From the NCBI RefSeq assembly GCF_000447205.1, contig NZ_AUWY01000022.1, positions 43,504 to 107,503 of the forward strand: 64,000 nucleotides of DNA, read 5' to 3'. The notes under the pieces were generated by a model. It searched no databases, was not told the origin of the DNA, and worked only from the letters and a program-made list of their open reading frames with translations. Position numbers and translations under genes: made by a program. Below, piece by piece: positions 62,711 through 64,000 of the stretch; the first letter of the stretch is position 1, and each line of letters opens with the position of its first letter. Source of the DNA: Sphingobium ummariense RL-3. GTDB lineage: Bacteria > Pseudomonadota > Alphaproteobacteria > Sphingomonadales > Sphingomonadaceae.

Positions 62711-63567
62711 GCCAGTTCCTCCCAGAGCCGGTCGACCATCGCGGCGGCCTCCTCGCCCGAGGGAAAATCGATCGCCCGCGCCGGCACGGTGGTGACGAAG
62801 CGGGTCAGCGCGCGGAAACCGGGCTCGCCCAGCGCGACATAGTTGGTCGACGCCTGGGTCAGCCGCATGAAGACTTCCGCCTGTCCCACCGCCCGCACAT
62901 CGGGGCCGTGGCCGAAGCGGGGGAAGAGGAGCAGCGCGGGGGGCGCGCCCTCCGCCATGCGCGCCACGGCGTCGGCGCGGGGGACGAGATGGCGGATGTC
63001 GCCCTTGGCGGTTCCGGCCAGCAGCGGTCCCATGCGCTCGCCCGGCACCTCCGCCGCGAGGACGTCGATCGCGCGGTTCTTGAGCGAGACGAGCCGGGGG
63101 AAGGGGAAGACGTGGCCGCTGATGAGGTCGAGCAGGGCGAATTCGTCGCCCATCAGCCGCCACCCGCGCTCTCCGAGCTGCGCCGCAAGCGTCGACTTGC
63201 CCGATCCGGATTCACCCGTCATCACCAGGACGCGCCCGTCCTTCTCCACGCTGGAGGCGTGGAGGAGGAGATGGCGGCGCCAGCCGAGCGCCATCTGCAG
63301 GTTCATCCCCATCTCCGCCGCCAGCAGTCCGTGGGCGAGGCTCATCGGCGCGGCGTCGGCGAGGCCGTGGTCGCCGGTGATGAAGATCGACGGCCGCAGC
63401 CATTGGCGCGCCCAGCCGGCGGGCTGGAGCCGGACGGTGAAGTCGGCGATGCCGTCGTCCTGGGGGTAGCCGGCGTAGAGGCGCGCGAGCTGCTCCACCG
63501 GGGCGCGCCAGGCGGAGCCGATGCGGAAGGAGGCGGGACCGATGCGGACCGTGAGCCTGTGCCTCAT
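62707..63567 (-). CDS. HprK-related kinase
   Basis: A 286-residue kinase with P-loop GESGSGKST (118-126) and the HprK-type LMGDEFALLD and PRLVSLKNRAI regions downstream; no N-terminal DRTGG-like domain. It matches the HprK-rel-A/lasso-kinase type of HPr-kinase-like proteins, not the classical HPr serine kinase. The substrate may be a peptide or a small carrier protein. It overlaps the PqqD-like gene and the nucleotidyltransferase by 4 bases each. Confidence 0.85.
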   Translation of the reverse strand: MRHRLTVRIGPASFRIGSAWRAPVEQLARLYAGYPQDDGIADFTVRLQPAGWARQWLRPSIFITGDHGLADAAPMSLAHGLLAAEMGMNLQMALGWRRHLLLHASSVEKDGRVLVMTGESGSGKSTLAAQLGERGWRLMGDEFALLDLISGHVFPFPRLVSLKNRAIDVLAAEVPGERMGPLLAGTAKGDIRHLVPRADAVARMAEGAPPALLLFPRFGHGPDVRAVGQAEVFMRLTQASTNYVALGEPGFRALTRFVTTVPARAIDFPSGEEAAAMVDRLWEELA

Positions 63568-63863
63568 GCCGCGCGCACCAGCCCGAGCGCGGAAAGATGC
63601 GCCAGATGCGCGTCGATCGCGGCCACCGCGTCCTCGTCCGGTCCCATGTCGAAGGTGCGGGACAGGCGCGCATGCACGTCCCGCGCACCGGCCGGCACCC
63701 CGTCCGCGAGCGCCTCGAAAATCTCCGGCACCGGGCTGATGACCATATGCGTCTGGCCCGACGCGCGGTGGTAGAGCAGGACGACATCGTCCAGCACGCA
63801 GGGGAGGACGACGTCCTCCCGGTCGCGGCGATAGCGATTCATCCCTGGCCCCCGGCTGTCCAT
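63564..63863 (-). CDS. PqqD-like peptide-binding protein (HPr-rel-A system type)
   Basis: A 99-residue PqqD-fold protein, VVLLYHRASGQTHMVISPVPEIFEALADG ... DEDAVAAIDAHLAHLSALGLVRAA, expected to bind a precursor peptide (RRE-type) or act as a small chaperone. AGGAGG at 8 bases supports the start at 63863; a Met seven codons later is the alternative. Coupled by a 4-base overlap to the kinase. Part of a PqqD / HprK-like / nucleotidyltransferase set. Confidence 0.78.
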   Translation of the reverse strand: MDSRGPGMNRYRRDREDVVLPCVLDDVVLLYHRASGQTHMVISPVPEIFEALADGVPAGARDVHARLSRTFDMGPDEDAVAAIDAHLAHLSALGLVRAA

Positions 63864-63900
63864 ATCCCCGCCCTCCTAGCGCGGAGACGTAAGCAGCAGC

Positions 63901-64000
63901 CTAACGCGTCATCGAAGGGCGCGACAGCGCAGGTTGCGGCCGGGGTGGGCGCGTCCAGGCACGGAAGGCGTCGAGATAGGCGTCGAGCGCAACCTCCACC
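63901..64000 (-). CDS. Partial gene, possible asparagine-synthase-like protein
   Basis: Only the last ~32 codons are inside the window (VALDAYLDAFRAWTRPPRP ... ending MTR, stop at 63901). The helical start and Pro/Arg tail are compatible with the C terminus of an asparagine-synthetase-like enzyme, which often neighbours such genes, but the sequence is too short to decide. It lies 37 bases upstream of the PqqD-like gene. Confidence 0.4.
   Translation of the reverse strand, partial: VEVALDAYLDAFRAWTRPPRPQPALSRPSMTR

Overview
The window is a high-GC chromosomal segment from an alphaproteobacterium, most likely a sphingomonad (Sphingobium/Sphingomonas/Novosphingobium group). Pointers to this are a TonB receptor next to a tryptophan-halogenase-like flavoprotein, an FlbD-type flagellar activator, a DUF1476 (F1-ATPase zeta) gene in a leuCD-bolA-grxD operon, Tat-exported OpgD with OpgH, an HprK-related/PqqD-like gene set, and many dispersed intergenic inverted repeats. 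No rRNA, tRNA, CRISPR array or intact insertion sequence was seen.

Layout. 1-3264 (+): end of a TonB-dependent receptor, a tryptophan-halogenase-family protein and a GH43 lipoprotein, an apparent glycan-use locus. 3265-4462: hairpin-rich intergenic DNA, an M23 peptidase and the decayed tail of an IS transposase. 4463-9769 (-): queE, queC, a DUF3617-like protein, hslO, argF and argD, separated by dispersed repeats. 10063-27329 (-): a near-continuous flagellar cluster reading flbD-fliEFGHIJKL / fliMN / fliOPQR-flhB-GT87 / unknown gene / fliD-fliS, with flagellin fliC divergent at 27650. Three sequences fitting a sigma-28 promoter (TAAAG then GCCG/TCCG at fixed spacing) lie before fliC, fliD and the unknown 156-residue gene.

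28500-30086 holds two small hypothetical genes of lower GC and a GTCGC-rich repeat. 30087-33515 (+) is opgD-opgH for osmoregulated periplasmic glucans. 33523-37521 (-) carries DUF2218/PadR with a duplicated palindromic operator, thrC, grpE and hrcA. 37586-41551 carries a lipoprotein, rph, rdgB, a CAP-domain protein and hemW; the last two have overlapping divergent start codons. 41567-43650 is a BlaR1/BlaI-like pair under a 33-bp dyad operator. A near-perfect sigma-54 promoter at 43785 has no gene behind it. 43950-47124 (-) is the leuC / microprotein / leuD / DUF1476 / bolA / grxD operon. 47214-53258 holds a GST, a Tat-exported DUF885 peptidase, and isocitrate lyase divergent from its likely RamB/ScfR-type regulator. 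53262-57555 holds a MarR regulator, DUF899, a small membrane protein, GST, a beta-helix protein and an AIM24-like protein. 58013-59516 is an AT-richer islet with one unknown gene. 59517-64000 has an ABC exporter, a PilZ protein, and a coupled nucleotidyltransferase / HprK-related kinase / PqqD-like set running off the edge, which resembles a peptide-modification or HPr-rel-A cluster.

The main functional blocks are motility, envelope glucan synthesis, amino-acid biosynthesis (Arg, Thr, Leu), queuosine precursor synthesis, Fe-S/redox handling (BolA-Grx4) and glyoxylate-shunt control. The most unusual sequence signals are the orphan sigma-54 promoter, the microprotein between leuC and leuD, a perfect three-way-junction repeat between argD and argF, and the sigma-28-linked unknown flagellar gene.
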